From: Propionibacteriaceae bacterium
GTDB lineage: Bacteria > Actinomycetota > Actinomycetes > Propionibacteriales > Propionibacteriaceae
DNA: 12,518 nucleotides
NCBI GenBank assembly: GCA_025923975.1
Contig: JAICEV010000057.1
Location: 1-12,518, forward strand
Direction of reading: 5' to 3'
This document shows positions 1 through 6,307 of the stretch, one piece after another. A program made the position numbers and the translations under genes. A model generated the notes under the pieces. The model saw only the letters and a program-made list of their open reading frames with translations, ran no database searches and had not been told where the DNA came from. Position 1 is the stretch's first letter, and each line of letters opens with the position of its first letter.

Positions 1-150
1 AACCGCAAACGTGGCGACATTGCCCTCGACCAGCGGCACGGCGTGTTCTGAGAAGAACGACGCTGTTGCCGCTTCGCGGTGCCACCGATCGGATAGCTCG
101 GCAACCGCGGCGCGCAACTGATCAATCGCCAGCAACCGGTCGCCACTCAC
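1..150 (-). CDS. N-terminal part of an unknown protein, possibly enterochelin-esterase-like (cut by window edge)
   Basis: This is an open reading frame of 50 codons that runs off the left edge without a stop. It starts at GTG (148-150); an in-frame TAG at 160-162 rules out a longer form. The product begins MSGDRLLAIDQLRAAVAEL and later reads HAVPLVEGNVATFAV. Codon use is clean for a high-GC gene. The motif 'EHAVPLVEGNVATF' resembles the N-terminus of actinobacterial enterochelin-esterase-like alpha/beta hydrolases, which open with a carbohydrate-binding-like domain. This is recognition by eye on 50 residues only, so the function is weakly supported. No Shine-Dalgarno sequence is visible. A TAGCAT hexamer lies 6 bases upstream, which suggests a leaderless transcript. 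The gene is divergent from the LAL regulator. Confidence 0.55.
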   Translation of the reverse strand, partial: MSGDRLLAIDQLRAAVAELSDRWHREAATASFFSEHAVPLVEGNVATFAV

Positions 151-156
151 CGGGTG

Positions 157-162
157 ATGCTA
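157..162 (-). promoter_or_regulatory. Candidate -10 box (TAGCAT) for the left-edge gene
   Basis: Read on the minus strand, TAGCAT fits the actinobacterial TANNNT -10 pattern and ends 6 bases before the GTG at 150. Transcription would then start at or next to the start codon. No clear -35 element was found. This is inference from position and sequence only. Confidence 0.35.
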
Positions 163-194
163 TCCACAGTCAGCGCCTTGGGCATGGCGACTGG

Positions 195-200
195 GATACT
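195..200 (+). promoter_or_regulatory. Candidate -10 box (GATACT) for the LAL regulator
   Basis: GATACT matches TATAAT at four of six positions and ends 7 bases before the ATG at 208. That is the geometry expected for a leaderless mRNA starting at 208. The first base is not T, so this is the weakest of the -10 candidates in the window. It is used here to favour 208 over the earlier starts at 154, 157 and 184. Confidence 0.25.
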
Positions 201-207
201 GATCGAC

Positions 208-2298
208 ATGCCGGGGCGCGTTACCTCCGCTGCATTCGTCGGCCGCAAAGATCAACTCGAGCGTCTCCATGAGGCCTTTGCCGCGACACTCACAACACCT
301 GCCGTTGTGCTGATTGGTGGCGAGGCCGGGGTCGGCAAGACCCGTCTTGTGTATGAGTTTGCAGCAGGGATACCTGAGGCGCGGGTCCTCGTCGGCACCT
401 GCCTGGAACTGGGTCAAGCGGTGATGCCGTTTCTGCCACTGGCTGGAATCCTGCGACAGCTGAGCCGAGCGCTCGGACCGGAGGAAACGCAGCGTCTGTA
501 CGGGGCAGAGCTGCTTCGCTTCCTGCCAGACCAGGGCAGCTCATCCGCCGACACAGGTGAAGGTGAGCAATCAGGTCTGTTTGAGGCCGTTCTCGCCCTG
601 TTGGGCCGGCTCGCTGAGATTTCTCCGGTTGTGCTGGTAATCGAGGACTTGCATTGGGCGGATCGGTCGACCCTGGATTTGCTGGGCTTCCTAGCCCGCA
701 ATGTGAGCTCGATGCGCGCGATGCTCATCGGGACTTACCGATCAGACGAGATGCGGCGCACACATGCACTGCGTCCCGTCCTGGCGGAGTTGACCAGGCT
801 GCCGCACGTGGAGCGGATCGAGCTGCTACCCATGGACGAGAGAGAGGTTATCCAGCTCTACACGGCAATTCGAGGCCAGCAGCCGCAGCCAGCAGAGGCT
901 GACTCGATCATCACCCGCTCCGAGGGCAACCCCTTCTATGTTGAGGAGTTGCCTGCCTCTGGCGATTCGGTACAGGTCGGGATGCCTGCGGGTCTTCGCG
1001 ACATTTTGGCTACCCGCTTGGACAACCTGCCTGAGTCCGCAAAGGAGGTGCTGCGGATCGCGGCCGCGGCGGGACGCCGGGTCGATCACCGGCTGCTGGC
1101 GGTCGTAGCGCAGCTCGGTGAGGATGAGCTTCAGGCTGGCCTGCGTACGGCGGTCGAGGGGGAGGCGCTGGTACCCGACGCCGAGGGCTACCGCTTCCGA
1201 CACGCACTGCTCCAAGAAGCTGCGCATGATCAGCTGCTGCCCGGTGAGCGAATGCGGCTCCATCGCAGGTTCGCAGAGGCTCTGCAGGCTGATCCCAGCC
1301 TGGCGGCGGGCGGGAGCGCCGGCGTCCACGCCGAACTCGCCTATCACGCGCTGGCCACGCACGACGTCGATCTGGCGTTCTCTTCCCTGGTACGCGCTGG
1401 GCAGCGAGCTCGGGACCTGTACGCCTTCGCCGAGGCCCAGCAGCACTTCGAACGGGCTGTTGAACTGCGACCACAGCTGAGTGCAGAAGCGTCAGATACG
1501 GCACCCCCAACGTGGGAGCTACTGCGCAATGCAGCACTCTGCGCACGCTACTTCGGTGACATCCGGGTCGGCGCCGTAAAGCATCTGCGCCGCGCAATTG
1601 CTGTCCTCGGCGAGGAGGATGACCGTATACCGCTGGGTGGTTTATGGGCCGAGCTCAGCGAGACCTTCTGGATGGCCGGGCTAGGCGATGAGGCCACTGC
1701 AGCATCCGACCGATCCCTTGCAGTCCTGGAGGGGACCGCCTCGCGGGAACGGGCAGAAGCTTTGGGATGGCGGAGCCGACTCTTCATGTTGCTGGGCCGG
1801 TACCAGGATGGGATTCCTCCTGGCGCCGAAGCGGTTGAGCTCGCTCGGAGGATCGAGGCCCGCCGGGAGCTGAGCCGTGCACTCAACGCCCTGGGAACCT
1901 CGCTGGCGATGGTCGGCAAGACCGAAGGTTTGTCCATGCTGCGCGAGTCCATCGAGGTGGCGGATGCGATCGGGGCGGGCACGGAGGCCGCCCGGTCGTA
2001 CAACAACCTGGTCGCGTGTTTGAGGACCCCGCTCAACGACCTCGCACAGGCAGAGGGGGTTTTCCTGGCGGGGCTCGACTACACCTCCCGAAAGGGCGTC
2101 CGTGGTCCGATTGTGGACTGGATCCGTCTGGAGGGAGCCGAGGTCATGCAGCGGCTCGGCCGCTGGGGGGAAGCAACCGAGATCGTCGACCAGGTGCGCT
2201 CAGGAGCGGTGATGGGTGCCTTCGGGCACCTCTACGAGATCACGCTCGCAGTGCAGCTGGCGATGCAGGGCAGGTACGACGAGTCGGAACCTGGCTGA
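208..2298 (+). CDS. LAL-family (LuxR-type) transcriptional regulator, ATPase and TPR part, C-terminus lost by frame break
   Basis: This frame encodes 696 aa from ATG 208; in-frame starts also exist at 154 (GTG), 157 and 184. LAL proteins are large ATP-binding transcription regulators. The N-terminus FVGRKDQLERL is typical of their AAA_16-type ATPase. Walker A is GEAGVGKT (about residues 38-45), Walker B is LVIEDLHWAD (about 143-152), and a sensor-like LIGTYRSDE lies near 173-181. A winged-helix-like stretch (GRRVDHRLLAVVAQL) follows, then an alpha-helical, TPR-like region to the end. The expected LuxR HTH is missing from this frame because a TGA at 2296-2298 follows GRYDESEPG. The HTH lies directly downstream in another frame (2283-2795). 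The locus is most likely a pseudogene, or the sequence has an error. If expressed as is, the product could hydrolyse ATP but not bind DNA. Confidence 0.8.
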   Translation: MPGRVTSAAFVGRKDQLERLHEAFAATLTTPAVVLIGGEAGVGKTRLVYEFAAGIPEARVLVGTCLELGQAVMPFLPLAGILRQLSRALGPEETQRLYGAELLRFLPDQGSSSADTGEGEQSGLFEAVLALLGRLAEISPVVLVIEDLHWADRSTLDLLGFLARNVSSMRAMLIGTYRSDEMRRTHALRPVLAELTRLPHVERIELLPMDEREVIQLYTAIRGQQPQPAEADSIITRSEGNPFYVEELPASGDSVQVGMPAGLRDILATRLDNLPESAKEVLRIAAAAGRRVDHRLLAVVAQLGEDELQAGLRTAVEGEALVPDAEGYRFRHALLQEAAHDQLLPGERMRLHRRFAEALQADPSLAAGGSAGVHAELAYHALATHDVDLAFSSLVRAGQRARDLYAFAEAQQHFERAVELRPQLSAEASDTAPPTWELLRNAALCARYFGDIRVGAVKHLRRAIAVLGEEDDRIPLGGLWAELSETFWMAGLGDEATAASDRSLAVLEGTASRERAEALGWRSRLFMLLGRYQDGIPPGAEAVELARRIEARRELSRALNALGTSLAMVGKTEGLSMLRESIEVADAIGAGTEAARSYNNLVACLRTPLNDLAQAEGVFLAGLDYTSRKGVRGPIVDWIRLEGAEVMQRLGRWGEATEIVDQVRSGAVMGAFGHLYEITLAVQLAMQGRYDESEPG

Positions 2299-2795
2299 GT
2301 CTGACCGAGGCCGAGCTGTCGAGGGCACGTGGCGATGTCGAGCCCACACTTTGGCGGGAGGCGGTGGCACGTATCCAACAGCTGATCCACGCGGAGCAGG
2401 AGCTCTACGCACGGTTTCGGCTTGCCGAGGCGCTGGCTGGGACCGGAGAGATTCCGCAGGCCACGGCTGAACTCGTGGCGGCGCACCATCGTGCTCGCTC
2501 GATAGGTGCGACTGCTCTAGTCGCGGAGATGGAAGCTCTTGCCCGCAGAGCGCGACTGAAGCTGCCTGCGTTGCCACGCGTGGAAGCGGACACGGATCGC
2601 GGCCTTACCAGCCGTGAGCGCGAGGTGCTTGTCTTGGTTTCCCAAGGCCTGACCAACCGAGAGGTCGCTGGGAGGCTCTTTATCAGTGAGAAGACCGCCA
2701 GCGTGCACGTCTCCAACATCATGGCCAAGCTCGGTGCCGCCAACCGCGCAGAAGCCGGTGCCAAGGCGCGTGCACTAGGACTGGATCGACTTTAG
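2283..2795 (+). pseudogene. Detached C-terminal part of the LAL regulator with LuxR (GerE) helix-turn-helix
   Basis: From about 2283 the protein-like frame moves by -1 (or +2) relative to the upstream ORF and runs to TAG at 2793-2795. It reads VGTWLSLTEAELSRARG, then a helical segment ending EALARRARLKLP, then a standard LuxR/GerE domain from 2601 onward (GLTSREREVLVLVSQGLTNREVA, SEKTASVHVSNIMAKLGAANR). Family members usually have on the order of 100 more residues between the GRYDE-type repeat and this WLSLTEAE segment. The junction therefore looks like a deletion plus frameshift rather than a single-base slip. No good start codon or ribosome binding site opens this part; GTG 2364 is the first plausible in-frame start after the junction. 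The same frame upstream (2016-2280) does not look like protein. Confidence 0.75.
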
Positions 2796-2862
2796 TCACG
2801 ACAGTCCGCTGGCACCGCTGTGACGGTACGCTCGCCTTCTTGAGCAACTGAACCGCTCGAAT

Positions 2863-2868
2863 GAGGAG
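2863..2868 (+). promoter_or_regulatory. Ribosome binding site (GAGGAG) for the DUF4190-type gene
   Basis: GAGGAG ends 5 bases before ATG 2874. This fixes the start and shows that this gene, unlike many neighbours, has a leader. A TACGCT hexamer at 2827-2832 could be its -10 box, giving a leader of about 35 bases. Confidence 0.7.
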
Positions 2869-2873
2869 ACGCT

Positions 2874-3134
2874 ATGGCCAACTATCAGGCCACCCCGCCA
2901 CAGCCGGCAGCCGATCCCGGCAATACTCTCGGGCTCGTTGGATTGATCCTGGCCATCATCCCGTGCACGTCAACGATCGGGCTGATCCTAAGCATCGTGG
3001 CGTACGTCATTTCGCGTCGCGCCGGCTTCCAGAACAGCAAGGCCCTGGCTGGCATCATCATTGGCGTCATCTGGCTTGTCTTGGGCATTATCGGCCAGGC
3101 GACGGGAATCATCGCTGGCTTCTTCCAAGGCTGA
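2874..3134 (+). CDS. Small DUF4190-type membrane protein
   Basis: The 86-aa product has a short, Pro/Ala-rich cytoplasm-type head (MANYQATPPQPAADPGN) and two long hydrophobic segments, about residues 19-47 and 57-84. The segments are joined by a basic loop (SRRAGFQNSKALAG). The pattern head, helix, 'SRR.G..NS.ALAG', helix is typical of DUF4190-domain proteins of actinobacteria, which have no established function; some sit near signalling or secretion genes. The start is set by a strong GAGGAG ribosome binding site. It lies 78 bases after the LAL remnant and 67 bases before the metallopeptidase gene on the same strand. No signal peptide cleavage site is evident. The family call rests on recognition of the pattern. 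Confidence 0.8.
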   Translation: MANYQATPPQPAADPGNTLGLVGLILAIIPCTSTIGLILSIVAYVISRRAGFQNSKALAGIIIGVIWLVLGIIGQATGIIAGFFQG

Positions 3135-3188
3135 CGCCGTCTGGGTTGGGTCACCGAGGGACTGCATCGCTGACTCGCGGCAGCCACG

Positions 3189-3194
3189 TACGCT
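3189..3194 (+). promoter_or_regulatory. Candidate -10 box (TACGCT) for the metallopeptidase gene
   Basis: TACGCT fits TANNNT and ends 7 bases before ATG 3202. There is no convincing Shine-Dalgarno sequence in front of this ATG. A leaderless mRNA is the simplest reading. No -35 element was recognised. Confidence 0.4.
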
Positions 3195-3201
3195 GCTGGG
3201 C

Positions 3202-4251
3202 ATGACCACGGAATCCCTGCCGGCGCGTCGTGGGCGCATTCGATTCACCGACATCAGCTCACGCGCGTACGAGCATCCCGCTGATCGCGGTGCCCTGGTG
3301 GCATTGCGCGCCATTCCCGGCTTCGACTCGGTCCTGAAGACACTCTCCGGAGCTATCGGAGAGCGCAGCATACGGTGGCTCTACCTCGCCACCGCTGTCC
3401 GCGTCTCGCCGCGCCAGTATCCACACATCCACCAGATGCTGAACGAGTGCGCCACGACGCTGGACGTACAGCCGGTTCCAGAGCTGTACATCGAGCAGGA
3501 TCCCATTCCGCAGGCGATGGCAATCGGCCTGGACAAGCCGATCATCGTGATCACCACGGGAATGCTCGATCTGGTCGACGAGGAGGGACTGCGGTTCATC
3601 ATCGGCCACGAGGTCGGACACGTCCTTTCCGGACACGCCGTCTACCGCACGATGCTGCTGGCGTTGATCAATCTCGCTGCTGCCATGGAGTGGCTGCCGA
3701 TTGGTGCCTGGAGCATCCGGGCGATCATCCTCGGCCTCAACGAGTGGTTCCGAAAGTCGGAGTTGTCCTGCGATCGTGCCGGTCTTCTGTGCTCACAAGA
3801 TCCCGATGCGGCTTTGCGGGTGCACGCGAGTCTGGCGGGTGCCCGCAACCCGAACGAGTTTGATGTTGCAGGCTTTCTGGACCAGGCAGAAGAGTATGAG
3901 ACGCGGGGCGACGTACGCGACAGTGTCTTGAAGCTGTTGCAGCTGAGTGGGAAGAGCCACCCACTGGCAGCATTGCGAGCGGCCGAGCTTCAGAAGTGGG
4001 CGGCCGGTCCGCACTACGCCGAGATCCTTGCCGGGAACTATCCGCGCCGCTCCGAGGACAAGGAGGCTCCGATGAGCGAGGAAGTCAAGGCCGCCGCCAA
4101 CTCGTACAAGCAGAACTTCACAACCTCAGCCGACCCCCTGTACAAGCTGGTGAGCAAGATCGGCTCGGTGGCGGGGACTGCCGGCGGGTCCGCGGCCAAC
4201 CGAATGCGTGACTGGTGGCGGGCTGGCCCGGACCGCAGCAGCGATAGCTGA
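3202..4251 (+). CDS. M48-family zinc metallopeptidase
   Basis: The 349-aa product carries the zinc-protease motif HEVGH at residues 136-140 (bases 3607-3621), inside RFIIGHEVGHVLSGHAVY. The third ligand is expected in SELSCDRAG (E187, with D191 as the conserved partner), as in the M48 pattern ExxxD. The preceding stretch PELYIEQDPIPQAMAIGLD with VITTGMLDL is the usual M48 substrate-cleft sequence. The region 152-182 between the motifs is hydrophobic and may form one membrane hairpin or an amphipathic pair. The C-terminus (about 290-349) is polar and Lys/Arg/Ser-rich. M48 enzymes such as HtpX and Ste24-like proteins cleave membrane or misfolded proteins; the substrate here is unknown. ATG 3202 was chosen over the in-frame start at 3061, which overlaps the previous gene in a non-protein-like stretch. 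It converges with the ester cyclase remnant. Confidence 0.88.
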   Translation: MTTESLPARRGRIRFTDISSRAYEHPADRGALVALRAIPGFDSVLKTLSGAIGERSIRWLYLATAVRVSPRQYPHIHQMLNECATTLDVQPVPELYIEQDPIPQAMAIGLDKPIIVITTGMLDLVDEEGLRFIIGHEVGHVLSGHAVYRTMLLALINLAAAMEWLPIGAWSIRAIILGLNEWFRKSELSCDRAGLLCSQDPDAALRVHASLAGARNPNEFDVAGFLDQAEEYETRGDVRDSVLKLLQLSGKSHPLAALRAAELQKWAAGPHYAEILAGNYPRRSEDKEAPMSEEVKAAANSYKQNFTTSADPLYKLVSKIGSVAGTAGGSAANRMRDWWRAGPDRSSDS

Positions 4252-4299
4252 TCTTGAACCATCCCCACTGCTGGAGGCTCCCACTCCCCTGCGACGAAG

Positions 4300-4315
4300 C
4301 CTACGTTCACGTGGG
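4300..4315 (+). terminator. Weak hairpin after the metallopeptidase gene
   Basis: CCTACG-TTCA-CGTGGG can fold into a 6-bp stem with one G-U pair and a 4-base loop. It sits about 50 bases after the metallopeptidase stop, in the 105-base gap before the convergent ester cyclase remnant. There is no T-run, so it is only a possible terminator. I see nothing else clear in this gap. Confidence 0.2.
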
Positions 4316-4356
4316 ATTCTGACGGTCTGCACCCGTGCTGGGGCGCTGCGTCGCGA

Positions 4357-4818
4357 CTATGCAGTCGCAGCTGTCAACGTTTCTGGAAGGACGCCCAGTT
4401 GCTGTAGCAGTGCGAGATTGTCCATCAGGATGCGACTGTCTTTCCATTTGCCGTCGACAACCCGGTCGATGACGACGCCCTTCACGGCGACCCGCCGGCC
4501 TGTCGCCGCGACCCCCATGAAGTCACCTTGATGGGTGCCGTAGAAGGTGAACCGTGACACGACCTTGTCACCGTCAGTCAACTGCTCCTCGGTCACCCAT
4601 TGCTGATCAGGAAAGGCGGGAAACATAACATCGCTAAGGAATGCCTTTGAGCCTTCCCGGCCGGGGGCTTACCCCGGAAACGGATCGAGTTCGACGTAAT
4701 CGTCGGCTGCGATGCCCTCGATTGCGGAGAGGTTCTTCTCGTTCAGGACTTCTGCGACTAACGCGATGACCTCGGCTGGCGACGGGATTGGATCTTCAGG
4801 TCCGTTGTGTGTTGACAT
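4357..4818 (-). pseudogene. SnoaL-like ester cyclase interrupted by one in-frame stop codon
   Basis: Read through, this frame gives 153 residues from ATG 4818, a normal length for SnoaL-fold ester cyclases. The N-terminal part ends DDYVELDPFPG, followed by TAA (4669-4671). The same frame then continues APGREGSKAFLSDVMFPAFPDQQW, and later GTHQGDFMGVAATGRRVAVKG and a LLQQLGVLPE tail. Homologues typically read PGQAPGREG at this point, so TAA replaces a Gln codon (CAA) by a single base change; on the plus strand this is the A at 4671. Frame, length and all other sequence look intact, so the lesion is recent or a sequencing error. AAAGGAGA (4828-4835) is the ribosome binding site, 9 bases from the ATG. 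The gene is last in the TetR operon, 25 bases after the preceding stop. SnoaL-like proteins act on small, often polyketide or aromatic, compounds; the substrate cannot be told. Confidence 0.85.
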
Positions 4819-4843
4819 TTCGCATCGTCTCCTTTCGTTGCTG

Positions 4844-5608
4844 TTAGAGGAGGAGTGGGTGGTGGAGGACGCCGACTGGAGTGCCGCGCCCTGAGAGGAT
4901 GCGGCAGCAGTCGATGGCGTCCACTTCGAGGCAGTCACCGGGGTCGGCTGAATCGCGGATATAGGTCCCGCCAGCAGGACCAGTGAGCTTGAGAGTGAAC
5001 GGATCGGTGTGCGTCGTTGCCCATTCAGCGATGATGTCGGCGACGATGCGTCCGTCATGTTGAGCTGTGGCATCGAGAGTGCGGCCGATGGCACGGCTCA
5101 GGTCGATGCGGTGCATCCATACGTCGCGGGTGAAGCCGATGTCGTAGAGGTAGCCGAGCGGCTTCCACAATCCTCGGTCGAGTCTGAGGAGCGGCAGTGC
5201 CCGGATCGGTGCCGGCATCCGGCGTCGGAAACTTAGTGCCTTCGCTGCGACACTGCTCCACAGGTCGGAAAGGTCTTCGGGCTTTAGGTGGCTACGCGCA
5301 CGGAGTCCAGCCTCATTGAGTCCATCAACGGGATAGATGCCGCCGATTTCCTCCATCAATTTCCGGCCGGCCATCGTTTGCCGCACGAACTCGACGACCG
5401 ATGCCTGTGCCTCAGCCAGGGCAATGAGGTGCACGACAATGGCGCGAACGTTCCAGCGAGTGCAGTCGGTCGGCAGCGTCCATTCGTCGGGCTTGATGTC
5501 GATCAACAGCTCCCAAAGCCGATGGTTCTCCACTGCTGTGATCGCCATCGCTTCGTCGTGCTTTATCCGGGGGATATCACCCGCTTTGATCGCCAGTGTT
5601 GGAGTCAC
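4844..5608 (-). CDS. Maleylpyruvate isomerase family mycothiol-dependent enzyme (DinB-like fold)
   Basis: The 254-aa product starts at GTG 5608 with AAGGGA (5614-5619) 5 bases upstream. Its N-terminal helical bundle includes WNVRAIVVHLIALAEA, and FTRDVWMHRIDLSRAIGR lies mid-protein. H60, D162 and H166 match the His, acidic and His metal triad of the DinB/MDMPI fold. The C-terminal part with EVDAIDCCRILSGRGTP is the usual second domain of actinobacterial members. Characterised relatives use mycothiol as cofactor, for example maleylpyruvate isomerase of Corynebacterium; many others have unknown thiol-transfer substrates. The start codon overlaps the TetR stop by 4 bases (5605-5608), so the two are translationally coupled. 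The ester cyclase remnant follows, suggesting a small-molecule modification operon under TetR control. The reaction itself is unknown. Confidence 0.85.
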   Translation of the reverse strand: MTPTLAIKAGDIPRIKHDEAMAITAVENHRLWELLIDIKPDEWTLPTDCTRWNVRAIVVHLIALAEAQASVVEFVRQTMAGRKLMEEIGGIYPVDGLNEAGLRARSHLKPEDLSDLWSSVAAKALSFRRRMPAPIRALPLLRLDRGLWKPLGYLYDIGFTRDVWMHRIDLSRAIGRTLDATAQHDGRIVADIIAEWATTHTDPFTLKLTGPAGGTYIRDSADPGDCLEVDAIDCCRILSGRGTPVGVLHHPLLL

Positions 5609-6228
5609 GATCGTCCCTTCATGACCGTCTGCCTTTGTCTGTCGACGTGGTAGAAGAACATCTCCAGGACAGCGTCAAGATGCCTCATCCACCGGTCGCC
5701 ACCGGGCTCGTTGGTTTGCTGTTGGCTGAGCAGACCGCCAATCAGCGCGGTGAAGATGTCGACGTCGCCTGGATCCGTGACGCCGGCAGCGACTAACAGG
5801 TCGGTGTTGAACCTCAAGAACTCCTGTGCGTACGCGTATGAGGCAGGGCTTGGTTCGAATCCCGGAACGGTTCGTTCAAACAGCAATTGGCCCTCAACCG
5901 GATGATCATCTGCAAAGTTCCACAGAGCCAGGCACCCGTCACGGACAGCTTGCCGCGGGTCGGCCGAATAGGTCCACGACTTCACGTGATCCAACAAGGC
6001 CTTGGCAGCTTGGCCAAACATCGCGTCGTACAGAGCAGCCTTGGAGTCGATGTAGGCGTAGAGGGACGGCTGCCGCAACCCAACCCGCCGTGCAACCTCA
6101 TGCAGCGACACCGCTGCCAACCCCTGCTCGGCAGCAACGTGCCAAGCAGTCGTGAGAATGTTGTCGTACCGTGCCTGCCGTCGTGCTGGTCGTGGATCCA
6201 CGCTCGCAGAAGACGTCCGCATGGACAT
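5605..6228 (-). CDS. TetR-family transcriptional regulator of the mycothiol-enzyme operon
   Basis: The 207-aa product from ATG 6228 has a TetR N-terminal HTH at about residues 20-68: ILTTAWHVAAEQG, then SLHEVARRVGLRQPSLYAYI, then DSKAALYDAM. The recognition helix QPSLYAYI resembles QPTLYWHV of TetR(B), including the Gln-Pro-Ser/Thr and Tyr positions that contact DNA, with a Lys at the start of the next helix. The ligand-binding half (FADDHPVEGQLLFERTVPGFEPSP) looks like the WHG-type C-terminal domain. ATG 6220-6222 is an alternative start. ATG 6228 is favoured because a -10 hexamer ends 7 bases upstream; the longer ORF up to 6309 would run through the operator. A palindrome almost identical to tetO lies across the promoter, so autorepression is likely. 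The gene is divergent from endonuclease IV. Confidence 0.87.
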   Translation of the reverse strand: MSMRTSSASVDPRPARRQARYDNILTTAWHVAAEQGLAAVSLHEVARRVGLRQPSLYAYIDSKAALYDAMFGQAAKALLDHVKSWTYSADPRQAVRDGCLALWNFADDHPVEGQLLFERTVPGFEPSPASYAYAQEFLRFNTDLLVAAGVTDPGDVDIFTALIGGLLSQQQTNEPGGDRWMRHLDAVLEMFFYHVDRQRQTVMKGRS

Positions 6229-6235
6229 GTGGAAG

Positions 6236-6265
6236 AATCTATCAGTGATAGATGACCTATCGCAA
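6236..6265 (-). promoter_or_regulatory. Promoter of the TetR operon (TTGCGA, 18 bp, TAGATT)
   Basis: On the minus strand TTGCGA (6260-6265) and TAGATT (6236-6241) each match the consensus at four of six positions and are separated by 18 bases. TAGATT ends 7 bases before ATG 6228, so the message is probably leaderless. The tetO-like palindrome fills the spacer and the -10 box. Confidence 0.5.
6237..6253. promoter_or_regulatory. tetO-like operator palindrome
   Basis: ATCTATC-AGT-GATAGAT is a perfect 7-bp inverted repeat around three central bases. Its core CTATCAGTGATAGA is identical to the core of the classical tetO2 operator (TCCCTATCAGTGATAGAGA). It overlaps the -10 box and spacer of the TetR promoter and lies 54 bases from the start of the divergent endonuclease IV gene, so binding could affect both. 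A degenerate second copy (CCTATCGCAACTAGA) may follow at 6256-6270. Confidence 0.7.
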
Positions 6266-6293
6266 CTAGATTTCCCGACCCTTCTGGAGGACA

Positions 6294-6299
6294 TAGGGT
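6294..6299 (+). promoter_or_regulatory. Candidate -10 box (TAGGGT) for endonuclease IV
   Basis: TAGGGT fits TANNNT and ends 8 bases before ATG 6308. A GGAGG at 6286-6290 is 17 bases from the ATG, too far to act as a normal ribosome binding site. A leaderless start is the alternative. No clear -35 was found. Confidence 0.3.
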
Positions 6300-6307
6300 C
6301 GAGACCC

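Noticed and set aside
826..1597. Minus-strand ORFs opposite the LAL regulator
   Set aside because: The translations are Arg/Pro-rich with no recognisable motif, and the plus strand carries the Walker motifs and family sequence.
2270..2298. Programmed ribosomal frameshift joining the two LAL parts
   Set aside because: No slippery heptamer or strong downstream structure was seen, and a middle segment seems missing, which a programmed shift would not explain.
3061..3201. N-terminal extension of the metallopeptidase from 3061
   Set aside because: It overlaps the DUF4190-type gene in another frame, is Ser/Arg-rich and not protein-like, and the family start and a -10 box both fit 3202.
4353..4368. 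GCGACT-ATGC-AGTCGC hairpin at the ester cyclase stop as a terminator
   Set aside because: It overlaps the last codons of the remnant, is short and has no T-run; too weak to annotate.
4357..4626. Separate small gene starting at ATG 4626
   Set aside because: It is the C-terminal half of the ester cyclase in the same frame as the N-terminal half; there is no ribosome binding site before this ATG.
6152..6307. Longer endonuclease IV from 6152
   Set aside because: It would run through the start of the divergent TetR gene and the tetO-like site; the conserved protein begins at ATG 6308.
6296..6307. GGGTC-GA-GACCC inverted repeat just before endonuclease IV as an operator
   Set aside because: Only 5-bp arms with a 2-base centre, a size expected by chance in GC-rich DNA, and no second copy was seen.
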